Shown one piece after another: positions 9,299 through 18,025 of a stretch of DNA of 64,000 nt. The number at the start of each line of letters is the position of its first letter. Positions within the stretch are counted from its first letter, which is position 1. Origin of the DNA: a bacterium (GTDB lineage: Bacteria; Planctomycetota; Planctomycetia; Isosphaerales; Isosphaeraceae). Location of the stretch: assembly GCA_016125085.1 (NCBI GenBank), contig WGMM01000035.1, forward strand, positions 1 to 64,000. The letters run 5' to 3'. Under the pieces are notes generated by a model. It saw only the letters and a program-made list of their open reading frames with translations, was not told the DNA's origin and did not search any database. The position numbers were made by a program, and so were the translations under genes.

Positions 9299-10684
9299 AT
9301 GCTTACCATCTACGGAAAAGGCCATCGACTTTGCGACGGATTCTCCCGCCGCAGCTTCCTGCAGGCAGGCGGACTATCGCTTTTCACCGGTCAGGTTCTG
9401 TCCCTGTCGGACATTTTCCGTGCCGAGGCCGCCGCGGCGAACGTCCCCCGAGGGGCGTCTCCGCTCATCAATCCACGTACGGGCCGGCATAAGTCGGTGA
9501 TCTGCGTGTTCCTTGGTGGCGGGCCTCCGCACCAGGACATGTGGGACCTCAAGCCCGACGCTCCTACGGAAATCCGGGGCGAATTTTCTCCGATTCAGAC
9601 GAACGTTCCCGGCATCCACATCGGTGAGACCTTTCACCGCCTGGCGAAGCTGCAGGACAAGGCCACGCTCATCCGTTCCGTCGTCGGCAATCACGGCGAT
9701 CACGCGGCATTCCAGTGTTACACCGGTTACCGGCCTCAGGATCTCGCGGTGGTCGGCGGCAGGCCTTCGATCGGCTCCGTCGCGTCGAAAGTGCAGGGGC
9801 CGGTCGATCCGTCCGTACCGCCTTTCGTCGGACTTTCACCGAAAACCTCGCATGCACCGTGGGGATCGACGGGTGAACCTGGCTTCCTCGGGCCGACCTA
9901 TTCCGCCTTCAAGCCGGATGGCCCGACCCTCGACAACATGCGGATGCGTGACCTGACGCTCGAAAAGCTCAATGACCGCAAGAAGCTCCTGGCCAGCTTC
10001 GACCGTCTGAAGCACGAGGTGGACTACGCCGGCCAGCTCGAAAGTCAGGATGCCAAAACCGCACAGGCTTTTGATGTGCTGACCGGCTCGAAACTGCTCA
10101 AGGCGCTCGACCTCTCGAAGGAAGATCCGCGAATCCGTGCCCGCTACGGCACAGGCCAGCCCTTCAATTTCACCTATGACGGCGCTCCCACGAACAACGA
10201 GCTGTTCCTGATCGCCCGCCGCCTGGTCGAGGCCGGTGTCCGGGTCGTCACGATGACCTTCGGCCGCTGGGACAGCCACGGCGATAACTTCAACCTCGTT
10301 CGGGACCACGGCGGCAAGATGGATCAGGCCATGTCGGCCCTGGTCGAAGATCTCGAAGCCCGCGGAATGCTGGATGACGTCACGATCATCGCCTGGGGCG
10401 AATTCGGCCGTACTCCTCGTATCAATAAAGAAAAAGGCCGCGACCACTGGCCGCAGCTCAACTCAGCCTGGATCGCCGGCGGCGGCCTGAATCATGGTCA
10501 GGTCATCGGTGCTTCGAACAGATTGGGCGAGTACGCCACCGAGCGGCCCGTTCATGTTCAGGAAGTCGTAGCGACTCTTTACCACTCGCTCGGCCTTCCG
10601 CCCAACGCCACCACGGTCATGGATCCGGCGGGCCGGCCGCAGTACCTTACCGAAATGAGCCCGATCAAGGAACTCATCGGCTGA
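9299..10684 (+). CDS. DUF1501 family secreted protein (second copy)
   Basis: A 461-residue DUF1501 protein, clearly a different subfamily from the one at 4960-6435. It has a Tat-like signal (SRRSFLQAGGLSLFTG) at about 16-31. Family motifs include VICVFLGGGPPHQDMWDLKP, SVVGNHGDHAAFQCYTGY, WDSHGDNFNL, WGEFGRTPRINKEKGRDHWP and an AGGGLNHGQVIGASN end motif. The ATG is preceded by GGAGG at good spacing. The gene stands alone, divergent from the DUF1549/1553 gene, and ends in its own terminator. Function of the family is unknown. Confidence 0.93.
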   Translation: MLTIYGKGHRLCDGFSRRSFLQAGGLSLFTGQVLSLSDIFRAEAAAANVPRGASPLINPRTGRHKSVICVFLGGGPPHQDMWDLKPDAPTEIRGEFSPIQTNVPGIHIGETFHRLAKLQDKATLIRSVVGNHGDHAAFQCYTGYRPQDLAVVGGRPSIGSVASKVQGPVDPSVPPFVGLSPKTSHAPWGSTGEPGFLGPTYSAFKPDGPTLDNMRMRDLTLEKLNDRKKLLASFDRLKHEVDYAGQLESQDAKTAQAFDVLTGSKLLKALDLSKEDPRIRARYGTGQPFNFTYDGAPTNNELFLIARRLVEAGVRVVTMTFGRWDSHGDNFNLVRDHGGKMDQAMSALVEDLEARGMLDDVTIIAWGEFGRTPRINKEKGRDHWPQLNSAWIAGGGLNHGQVIGASNRLGEYATERPVHVQEVVATLYHSLGLPPNATTVMDPAGRPQYLTEMSPIKELIG

Positions 10685-10707
10685 GCCGGGCTTACGAATC
10701 GAATCCG

Positions 10708-10741
10708 AAGAGGCCGGGCGACATCATTCGTCCGGCCTCTT
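10708..10741 (+). terminator. terminator downstream of DUF1501 gene
   Basis: A perfect 10-bp stem AAGAGGCCGG/CCGGCCTCTT with a 14-nt loop begins 23 nt after the stop codon. The T-run after it is short (TATCTT). Confidence 0.75.
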
Positions 10742-10835
10742 ATCTTGCGCGGAACTTATGGCGTGGACGCAAAGATCTTCGGTTGGCAAATTGTTCCGAT
10801 TTTTCGGAAAAGTGCGATTCCGCAGCCTCGGCCAC

Positions 10836-10864
10836 TTGTCAATCCTTTCGAATCTCTCTAACTT
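10836..10864 (+). promoter_or_regulatory. sigma70-like promoter of receptor 1 / channel operon
   Basis: TTGTCA (10836-10841) is separated by 17 bases from TAACTT (10859-10864). The predicted start of transcription is about 40 nt before the receptor 1 ATG. Confidence 0.5.
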
Positions 10865-10912
10865 ACGACTGATGCGACTGGAAACGAAACCGGAAAGGAC
10901 ACCTCGCGCACG

Positions 10913-13084
10913 ATGCGTTTGAGCATTCAATCGAAGATGATCGTCGCCCTTCTGCTCTTGAGCGTAGCTGCGGCGTCGATCACGGGATATCTCGGTTATC
11001 GCAGCGGTCAGCAGGCGCTTACGGATAGCATTTTCCAGCGATTGACGGCCGTCCGCGCCGCGAAATCCAGCCAGGTCCGTAACTATCTGAAGTTCGTCCG
11101 AGGTCAGGTTCAGTCCTACAGTGAAGGCCTGCTTGTCATCAAGGCCTCGAAAGAAATGACGGAGGCCTTCGAAGAACTGAGGTCGAAAAAGCTGACCCCC
11201 GAACAGGAAAAAGAACTTAGACAATTCTACGAGAAAGTCTATCTGCCGGAGCTGATGAAGCACGTCGACTCGAAACCCCAGATCGAATCGGTCTATCCCG
11301 ATACGGATATCGCCAGGTATCTTCAATATCATTACCTGGTCAAAAACCCGAACTCCCTTGATAGCAAGGACTTGCTGAACGACGCCGGTGACGGCTCGAA
11401 ATTCTCCGAACTCCATGCCAGGTACCACAATGTGGTGAACAACTTTCGTAAGACTTTCGGCTACGAGGACATCATGCTCGTCGAGCCGGAGAATCTCGAA
11501 GTCGTTTATTCCACCGCCAAGGAGATCGATTTCGGTACCAGTTACGCGAATGGCCCGTTTTCCAGGACCGGTCTGGCCGAAGCTATGGAAACGCTTCAGC
11601 GTGAGCAGGATAAGGAAGTCGTCGCGATGGTCGATTACGAACCTTACCGGCCATACTTCGGCTTGCCGTCGGCGTTCATGGCCAGCCCGATTTTCGACGG
11701 ATCGACCCTGGTCGGCATTCTCGTCGCCCAGTTTCCGATCAAGCGAATCAACGACATCGTGTCGGGTGAAGGCAAGTGGGAAGAAGACGGGCTCGGTAAA
11801 TCAGGCGAAGTTTACCTGGTGGGCGAAGACCATTACATGCGGAACGAAAGCCGCCACTTCACGGAAGACCCGAAAAGTTACGTCAAACGCCTGGCGGCTA
11901 ACGGATTCAGCAGGGAACAGGTCGAAAAGACGGAGCGATTCCAGACTTCGATCCTGACGGTCAAACTGACGTCCGATGTGATCGACAATATTTTCCGGGG
12001 TGAATCGGGAATCGGTATCATGGACGATTATCTGGGCGTACAAGTGCTCGCGAGTTACGCACCTCTGGACTTCGAAGGCCTGCGCTGGGGTATCGTGGCG
12101 AAAGTGCCTACGGAAGAAGCCTTCGCACCGGTCCGCAAGTTCACGACGGACCTGTTGTCGATCCTCGCCGCGATCGGCCTCGGCGCAAGCTTGATCGCCG
12201 CACTGATCGGTGGAACGATCGCTCGCCCCATCCGTAAACTCACGCACACCGCCGCGGCATTGGCTCGTGGCCATTACGACGCCCGAGTGCATATACGATC
12301 CCACGACGAATTCGCGGAATTGGGCCGAACGTTCAACCGGATGGCTTCGGAGATCGAGAACCAGCAGAACCGGATCGAAGAAAAGGTACGGGAAAACGAA
12401 CGCCTGCTCGAAAGCATGCTGCCGGCGAAAGTCGCGGCCAGGTTGAGAAGCGGCCCGCCGGACCAGCTCAGCGATTCGCACGCCGACGTTTCGATCGTCT
12501 TCGGTGCGGTGCATGGCTTCGACGTTTTTTCCGAAGAGCTGGCACCCGCGAAGGCGCTCGAACTGCTCAATCAACTGATCGTCGCGTTCGACGAAGCCGC
12601 CGAAACCCACGGGGTCGAGAAGCTCAAGTCGATCGGGGCGAGTTATCTGGCGGTGTGCGGTCTGAGCGTCACCCGCTTCGACCATTCACGCAGGGCCGTT
12701 GCGTTCGCGCTCGAAATGGAGCGGATCATCCGCAAATTCAACGCCGATAACGAGGCCGATCTGGTCCTCAACGTCGGGATTCACCGCGGGCCCGTCACGG
12801 GCGGGATCATCGGCCGGCACAAGTTCATCTATGACTTGTGGGGGCGTACGATCGACATCGCCCGCAGCCTCGGCGAAACCCACGGCAAAGGTATTATCCG
12901 AATCTCGAAGGACGTCTACGAACGGGTGGCCGACAATTTCGAGTGCGAAATGGTCCGGCTGACTCCGGCCAAGGGCGACTACGTCTACCTTGTCGAATCG
13001 TCGGATGCCATCGGGCCGAACCACGAAAGGCCGGCACAGGATTCGAAGCGTCCCGCCGGCAAGATCGAAACGACGAGCGAATAA
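10913..13084 (+). CDS. receptor 1: Cache-HAMP-class III pseudocyclase
   Basis: A 723-residue membrane receptor. TM1 is at about 9-31, followed by an extracytoplasmic Cache-like sensor of ~370 residues (motifs RYLQYHYLVKNPN, GYEDIMLVEP, GEVYLVGEDHYMRNESR), TM2 at about 412-433, HAMP at ~434-486, a coiled S-helix ending ERLLESMLPAKVAARL, and a class III cyclase-like domain at ~520-693. Against mycobacterial Rv1625c both metal Asp are Ala (A532, A576), and the transition-state Asn and Arg are Asp648 and Ser652. The substrate-specifying Lys572 and Asp641 are kept, which is unique in this array. The dimerisation arm GGIIGRHKFIYDLWG is intact. The channel gene starts 11 nt after this stop behind a strong ribosome-binding site. 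It probably binds rather than makes a nucleotide; unproven. Confidence 0.9.
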   Translation: MRLSIQSKMIVALLLLSVAAASITGYLGYRSGQQALTDSIFQRLTAVRAAKSSQVRNYLKFVRGQVQSYSEGLLVIKASKEMTEAFEELRSKKLTPEQEKELRQFYEKVYLPELMKHVDSKPQIESVYPDTDIARYLQYHYLVKNPNSLDSKDLLNDAGDGSKFSELHARYHNVVNNFRKTFGYEDIMLVEPENLEVVYSTAKEIDFGTSYANGPFSRTGLAEAMETLQREQDKEVVAMVDYEPYRPYFGLPSAFMASPIFDGSTLVGILVAQFPIKRINDIVSGEGKWEEDGLGKSGEVYLVGEDHYMRNESRHFTEDPKSYVKRLAANGFSREQVEKTERFQTSILTVKLTSDVIDNIFRGESGIGIMDDYLGVQVLASYAPLDFEGLRWGIVAKVPTEEAFAPVRKFTTDLLSILAAIGLGASLIAALIGGTIARPIRKLTHTAAALARGHYDARVHIRSHDEFAELGRTFNRMASEIENQQNRIEEKVRENERLLESMLPAKVAARLRSGPPDQLSDSHADVSIVFGAVHGFDVFSEELAPAKALELLNQLIVAFDEAAETHGVEKLKSIGASYLAVCGLSVTRFDHSRRAVAFALEMERIIRKFNADNEADLVLNVGIHRGPVTGGIIGRHKFIYDLWGRTIDIARSLGETHGKGIIRISKDVYERVADNFECEMVRLTPAKGDYVYLVESSDAIGPNHERPAQDSKRPAGKIETTSE

Positions 13085-13095
13085 GGAGAGCATCG

Positions 13096-14613
13096 GTGTT
13101 CGATTCTCCGCTCGAACTGAACCGGCTTTACTGGACCATCAGTCTGGTCATCGCCGTTCCCCTGCTGACTGTGATTCTGGTCGAGCTTGAGCAACTCCAG
13201 CGCCGCCAGTCGTCCAAGTACCGCTCAGTCTTCCGCTATCTGCGTGTCACGACGATACCACTCCTGGCCGCCTGGCTGATCCTCGTCAAAATCATGGGGA
13301 CTGCCGTCGACGATCGACTGGCGAAGATCGTCGCCACCCTGGCTGATGTTTCGGGAATCGTCGTCGGGCTGGCTCTGGTCAACGCGATCCTGTTTTCGAA
13401 CGTCTCCGAAGATTCCTGGCAGGCTCGGACCCCCAAGCTGCTGGTGGACATCGTCCGGTCCATCCTCGTGATCATCGGGGCCGCGATCGTCCTCTCTCTC
13501 GTCTGGGGTGTCGATCTCGGACAACTCGCGGCGGCCCTGGGAATCGGGTCGATCGTCATCGGTCTGGCGATCGCCGAGCCTCTCGGCAACGTGTTCGCAG
13601 GGCTCATGCTGCTGGTCGAACGACCGGTCGCCGTCGGCGACTGGATCAAGATCGACGACAGCGTCGGACAGGTCATCGAGATCAACTGGCGTGCCATTCA
13701 CCTGCGAACCTACTATGGAGAGCTGATCGTCGTCCCCAACGCAATCCTGGCCAAGGAATCGTTCAACAATTATTCGAGGCCGACGAAACTCCATACCGAA
13801 CCGATCAAGCTGGGATTCTCGTACGACGATCCGCCGAACAAAGTCCGGGCCATGCTGCTGGGGCTCCTCGAACAAACGCCTGGGATCCAGCACGAGCCGC
13901 CACCGTCCGTTCGTGTGATCGATTACGGCGACTTTTCCGTCGATTACGAAGTCATCTTTTTCGTGGATGACTACAAGAAAATCTTCGACACGCGCGACGC
14001 CTTCATGACGAAAGTCTGGTACGCAGCGAGACGGGAAGGTATCACCATTCCATTCCCGACCGCTCTGGAATACGGCGGCGAAGAGAAAGAAACGATACTC
14101 GACGCCAGGGCGAACCCCCCGATCGCCGAACATCTCGAAAATCTGGCGATCCTGGCCGGGCTCAGCGACGGTCAGCGTGCCAAACTCGAAACCGGCGCCA
14201 CATGGCAATTCTTCGCACGGAACGAGATCGTCGTCGAACAGGGCACGAATCTGGAAGGGCTGTACCTCATCACCCGAGGCAGGATTCGGGCATCCCGCAA
14301 AAACCTCGACGGTACTTTCACGGACATCTTCGAGGCAGGCCCCGGTGAAGTTTTCGGCGAATCGATCGCGAACGCCAACAGGGCCAGCGATCTCCGAATC
14401 TCGGCCCTGGAAGATCTGGACTGCATCGTGATCCGGCCGAACGAACTGCAGTCCGTGCTGATGTCCTGTTCGCGATTCGCCCGCGAGATTTCCCAGCTTA
14501 CGGAATTGCGTAACTCTGGCCTGGGTGTTCGATCGGCATCGAGTCATTCCGAACTCTTCGGCTTTCCGAGAACCGACGTTCCCCCAAAAATGCCGGCCAG
14601 ATCGAAGCCTTGA
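13096..14613 (+). CDS. MscS-type channel with C-terminal cyclic-nucleotide-binding domain (bCNG-like)
   Basis: The GTG start at 13096 is fixed by AAGGAGAG (13083-13090), which overlaps the end of receptor 1; an in-frame extension upstream overlaps that gene and is rejected. The product has 505 residues. About five membrane spans occupy residues 9-175; the last is the MscS pore helix (LGIGSIVIGLAIAEPLGNVF). The MscS beta domain follows (VGDWIKIDDSVGQVIEINWR, VVPNAILAKESFNNYS). A cNMP-binding domain spans ~345-465. Its phosphate cassette is recognisable: GEVFGES (Glu422) then NRAS (Arg429). The architecture matches bacterial cyclic-nucleotide-gated channels of the MscS superfamily. Coupling to receptor 1 suggests a ligand-sensing, nucleotide-regulated ion pathway in the inner membrane; this link is inferred. 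Confidence 0.92.
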   Translation: MFDSPLELNRLYWTISLVIAVPLLTVILVELEQLQRRQSSKYRSVFRYLRVTTIPLLAAWLILVKIMGTAVDDRLAKIVATLADVSGIVVGLALVNAILFSNVSEDSWQARTPKLLVDIVRSILVIIGAAIVLSLVWGVDLGQLAAALGIGSIVIGLAIAEPLGNVFAGLMLLVERPVAVGDWIKIDDSVGQVIEINWRAIHLRTYYGELIVVPNAILAKESFNNYSRPTKLHTEPIKLGFSYDDPPNKVRAMLLGLLEQTPGIQHEPPPSVRVIDYGDFSVDYEVIFFVDDYKKIFDTRDAFMTKVWYAARREGITIPFPTALEYGGEEKETILDARANPPIAEHLENLAILAGLSDGQRAKLETGATWQFFARNEIVVEQGTNLEGLYLITRGRIRASRKNLDGTFTDIFEAGPGEVFGESIANANRASDLRISALEDLDCIVIRPNELQSVLMSCSRFAREISQLTELRNSGLGVRSASSHSELFGFPRTDVPPKMPARSKP

Positions 14614-14708
14614 ACGCTGCGGACGGACTGGATTGCCAGGCCGCGCGAGAAAACCGGAAGTACCCGGAATTCGCAAGTTCGGTCGGGATCGTCAGTCCGG
14701 AATTTCGA

Positions 14709-15257
14709 TCACGAACTGCGTCCCTTACGGGCCTGATCGACAAGCATCAATGCAAGCATGGATTTCGCGTCCTGGATACGGCCGTCCCGGACCATTTCCA
14801 TGGCTTCATCCCAGCTCACGACGTGAGGCTCGAGGTTTTCGTCCAGCTCCAGCTTCGATCCGACGGCTTTCAAATCCTCACAGAGATAAAGATGCATGAC
14901 TTCGCTCATGATCCCGGGCGAAACGTACCATTCCCGAAGTTTGACGATGCGGCCCGCCTTGTAACCCGTCTCTTCCGTAAGTTCCCGCTCGGCTGTGACA
15001 TCCGGATGTTCGCCAGGATCGATCGTGCCGGCCGGCACTTCCCACAAGGTCGCACGCACTGCGTAACGGACGTTTCGTAACAGGCAGACATGGTCGGCGT
15101 CGACCATCGGAACCAGAGCCACGGCGCCTCGATGCAATACGACCTCGCGTTCGGCCGTGGTACCGTCGGAGAGGGTGAGGGTGTCCAGTACAAGCTCGAT
15201 CTTCTTGCCTGAGTAAATGATACGTCGACTCGTCGGCAAACGGGTTTCGTCGATCAT
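14709..15257 (-). CDS. Nudix hydrolase (ADP-ribose pyrophosphatase-like)
   Basis: A 182-residue protein with a full Nudix box: G...E.......RE..EE.G read as GTIDPGEHPDVTAERE followed by LTEETGY. The upstream WEVPAG and downstream SPGIMSEVMHLYL motifs are typical of NudF-type ADP-sugar pyrophosphatases that hydrolyse ADP-ribose to AMP and ribose-5-phosphate. The start MIDETRLPTSRR is preferred; a frame 82 residues longer has no family similarity. It is on the opposite strand to the surrounding receptor genes and convergent with the channel gene. The context hints at nucleotide signalling, but an independent housekeeping role is as likely. Confidence 0.88.
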   Translation of the reverse strand: MIDETRLPTSRRIIYSGKKIELVLDTLTLSDGTTAEREVVLHRGAVALVPMVDADHVCLLRNVRYAVRATLWEVPAGTIDPGEHPDVTAERELTEETGYKAGRIVKLREWYVSPGIMSEVMHLYLCEDLKAVGSKLELDENLEPHVVSWDEAMEMVRDGRIQDAKSMLALMLVDQARKGRSS

Positions 15258-15639
15258 GAATGTCCCGCTTCGTGAATCCCTGACCTGATGAGGGCCTGCG
15301 TCTTCCAGGTCGACATCCTGATACCGGCGTTCGCGGGCCCCGCGCGAAGCGCATTTCCAAGCTATCGTATCGAGTCCCGTGTCGTAATTCGAAGTCCCGG
15401 CAAGGCCGAATAAGGATACGAAGCGGGCCATGAACCGGGGAAGCCGCGGATCGAAGGATCTCCCAAAAGGCACATTCATCACAGAAATTTCGAAATATTC
15501 CAAAAATTCCTCGCACGAAACTCACGATCGTGCGTCTAAGCATTTATGAAGGATAAAAGGATCATTTCACTGGTGCGGTGAGCTGACTGTGGCCCAGGAC
15601 CGTTTCGGAATCGGACGAAAGTCCATCGCGGGATGAAGC
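15258..15639. other. intergenic region upstream of receptor 2 and the Nudix gene
   Basis: About 380 bases with no supported gene, between divergent genes. It contains an AT-rich stretch at about 15480-15560 and a 7-bp inverted repeat (listed separately). Promoters for both genes should lie here, but no clear -35/-10 pair was found. Confidence 0.5.
15512..15534. promoter_or_regulatory. inverted repeat, possible operator upstream of receptor 2
   Basis: CGCACGA and TCGTGCG form perfect 7-bp arms around a 9-nt spacer. It has no T-run on the plus strand, so it looks more like a protein-binding site or RNA hairpin than a terminator. It lies 106 nt before the receptor 2 ATG. Confidence 0.4.
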
Positions 15640-17754
15640 ATGCGATTGTCCGGCAAACTGACTCTGACTCTCGTCACTTTGAGCGTCGCAACGGCTGCCG
15701 TGAGCGGTGCGATCATATATGATCGGGCCAGGCTCGTTCTCGAACGCGCGGCTCTGGAAAAAATGCAGGCCATTCGTCACGCCCGCAGCGAATTCGTCGT
15801 GACCTATTTTGACTTTCTTCGTTCGCATAGCCGGAATTTCGCGAAAAATCTGATGGTTCTGGATGCGACGACGGCGTTCGTCGAAGGCTTCGACGAACTG
15901 CGTGAGAAGAAGTTGTCGCCTGAGGAAGACGCAAAGCTGAAACAGCTTTACGAGACGCAATTCCTGCCGTTCGCGGATCGCTTTTCCGATTCTCCGACAC
16001 CGATGGAACTCGTTTATCCGACAAGCGATGCGGCCAGATTCCTCCACGTGCGCTACATCGCCGAGAACCCACACCCCCTGAATTCGAAACACAACCTTCA
16101 TCAGGTCGAAGACGGTTCGAAATACGCCAGGGCCCATACGAAATTTCAGGCCCTTTTCGATGACTTCCGCCAGGAACTCGGCTACATCGACCTGCTGCTG
16201 GTCGATCCCCGGAGCGAGGAAATCGTTTACACGGTGCGTAAGGGTATGGATCTCGGCGCGAATCTGGCCGAAGGCCCGGCCGCCGATTCGAAGCTGGCCG
16301 TAGCGGTCCGCAAAATCCGGGACAAAAGAGAACCCGGGGCTGTCGAATTCGTCGATTTCGAACGGTATGTCGCTTCCTGGTGGCGGCCTTCGATGTTCGT
16401 CGTCACAGGCGTGTTCCGCGACCAGGAACTCGCGGGCATCCTGATTCTTCAGATTTCCGACGAAGTACTGAGCCAGATCGTCGGCGGCAGCCAGGAACGG
16501 GAAGATTCGGAGCTCGGGCAGACTGGCGAAGTTTATCTCATCGGGACAGATGGAAGGATGCGTTCGGAGAGCCGGTTGTTCAGGAAGGACCGGGCGACAT
16601 TCCTGGAACGTCTGGAGATCTCCGGCGACGATGCACCGATGCAGAAACGGATCGAACGTGCGGGTACGACGATCCTTGCGGAAAGGCGACTCCCGGAGAA
16701 TTTCGGGAACGTTTTTGCAACGTCCAGCGCGACGACCCGGGTAAAGGGCAGATCCGGCAACGATATTCTGACCAGTTTCGAACGGCTCGACCTTGGCGGG
16801 CTTCCCTGGGGCATCGTCGCCCAGATGGACCTGGACGAAGCGACGGCATGGTCCTCCGAATTTCGGTCTATCGCCAATTCTTCGCTTCTGCTTTCGTGTC
16901 TCTTGGCAAGTGTCGTGGCCTGTTTCGCGGCCCGGGCATTGACTCGGCCTCTGCAGCAGGTCAATCTCGCGGCAAGGGCATTCGCGAACGGATTTTACTC
17001 GGTGCGTGTGCCCGTTCGAACCGAAGACGAAATTGGCGACCTCGCCACCACATTCAACGAAATGGCCGCCGAAATCGAGTCGAAAACGACCCGGCTGAAA
17101 TCCGTGATCGAAGAGTCGGACCGTTTGCTCGAACACATGATGCCACCGCTGGTTCTGGCTCGATTCCACCGCCGGGAAGTGGCCGGCGATGCGACTCCGT
17201 TCGGGTCGGACATTACGCTGGCATTCGTCGAAATCATGGAACTTGACAGGCTGTTCGACTTCTTCGAGACGCGCATCGCCTTCGATCGATTCGATGAAAT
17301 CAATGCCTCGTTCGACGAAGTCGCGACCCGGTCGGGCATGGAAAAGCTCGGCCATGTCGGGACAGGGCATATGTTCGCATGCGGCCTGAGCATGACGCGG
17401 TTCGACCACACCACTCGCGTTCTGAACTTTGCCCAGGAACTCCAGTGGATCGTGGATTCGTTCAACGCCGAACACAATACGTCCGTCTTTCTGAACATCG
17501 GTGTGCATCGAGGCCCGATTTCCACCGGCCGACTCGGCCGGATGCACTTCGTGAACGAGTTGTGGAAGCGAACGATCGAACTGGCCAAGGAAATTGACCA
17601 GTCCGTTCGCAAGTCGAGTGTCCGAGTCTCGAACGAAGCCTTTCAGCGTGTCGACAACAACGGCGAATTCGCGTTCGCGGAAAACGAAATCGGATCTACC
17701 CGGCAAGCATGGACTCTCCTGAGGTTCTCGGGCAAACGTCTCGCAGACGCATAA
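15640..17754 (+). CDS. receptor 2: Cache-HAMP-class III pseudocyclase
   Basis: A 704-residue paralogue of receptor 1 with the same plan: TM1 near residues 4-28, a Cache-like outer domain (RFLHVRYIAENPH, GYIDLLLVDP, GEVYLIGTDGRMRSESR), TM2 near 410-435, HAMP, an S-helix ending DRLLEHMMPPLVLARF, and a cyclase-like domain from ~520. Catalytic positions are degenerate: metal Asp1 is Glu531, substrate Lys is Gly571, metal Asp2 is Thr575, and the Asn/Arg pair is Glu/Glu (RTIELAKEI). Structural motifs RFDHTTR, GVHRGPISTG and ELW remain. The ribosome-binding site is weak (GGGATGAAGC before the ATG). It is first of five receptors spaced 210-345 nt apart, so probably independently transcribed. Confidence 0.88.
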   Translation: MRLSGKLTLTLVTLSVATAAVSGAIIYDRARLVLERAALEKMQAIRHARSEFVVTYFDFLRSHSRNFAKNLMVLDATTAFVEGFDELREKKLSPEEDAKLKQLYETQFLPFADRFSDSPTPMELVYPTSDAARFLHVRYIAENPHPLNSKHNLHQVEDGSKYARAHTKFQALFDDFRQELGYIDLLLVDPRSEEIVYTVRKGMDLGANLAEGPAADSKLAVAVRKIRDKREPGAVEFVDFERYVASWWRPSMFVVTGVFRDQELAGILILQISDEVLSQIVGGSQEREDSELGQTGEVYLIGTDGRMRSESRLFRKDRATFLERLEISGDDAPMQKRIERAGTTILAERRLPENFGNVFATSSATTRVKGRSGNDILTSFERLDLGGLPWGIVAQMDLDEATAWSSEFRSIANSSLLLSCLLASVVACFAARALTRPLQQVNLAARAFANGFYSVRVPVRTEDEIGDLATTFNEMAAEIESKTTRLKSVIEESDRLLEHMMPPLVLARFHRREVAGDATPFGSDITLAFVEIMELDRLFDFFETRIAFDRFDEINASFDEVATRSGMEKLGHVGTGHMFACGLSMTRFDHTTRVLNFAQELQWIVDSFNAEHNTSVFLNIGVHRGPISTGRLGRMHFVNELWKRTIELAKEIDQSVRKSSVRVSNEAFQRVDNNGEFAFAENEIGSTRQAWTLLRFSGKRLADA

Positions 17755-17896
17755 CTTATCGCAAACCAATACGAATCAATGACTTGCGAATCAGGCCATA
17801 TTCTCGTTCCTGAGGTCATTCGCTTTCCGAAAATCTTAAGAAGGCTGAAAGCGATTCGTTCGAATAAAATTACCGAGAAATATTTCGCAATTTGCA

Positions 17897-17902
17897 TATA
17901 AT
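17897..17902 (+). promoter_or_regulatory. candidate -10 element (TATAAT) for receptor 3
   Basis: A perfect TATAAT lies in an AT-rich stretch between receptors 2 and 3, 124 nt before the receptor 3 ATG. No good -35 was found at 16-18 nt, so the call is tentative. The implied leader contains a stem-loop. Confidence 0.4.
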
Positions 17903-17943
17903 CGGATCGAACAGTCGTCAAAGTCAGCTTCTCAGCGGTCGAA

Positions 17944-17986
17944 TCAAGCGTAACACGCTCGGGAAAGCTACCCGTGCCACGCTTGA
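17944..17986 (+). promoter_or_regulatory. stem-loop in the leader of receptor 3
   Basis: Arms TCAAGCGT and ACGCTTGA (8 bp, perfect) enclose 27 nt that can form a further CGGG/CCCG stem. No T-run follows, so it is not an obvious terminator. Its position 40 nt before the start codon would allow translational control or act as a protein site. Confidence 0.4.
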
Positions 17987-18025
17987 GCAAACTCAGTCCA
18001 TCCCCTGCCGGACCTCGCCCCCGAT

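Noticed and set aside
12838-13095. longer N-terminus for the channel gene
   Set aside because: It would overlap receptor 1 by about 250 nt; a strong ribosome-binding site directly precedes GTG 13096.
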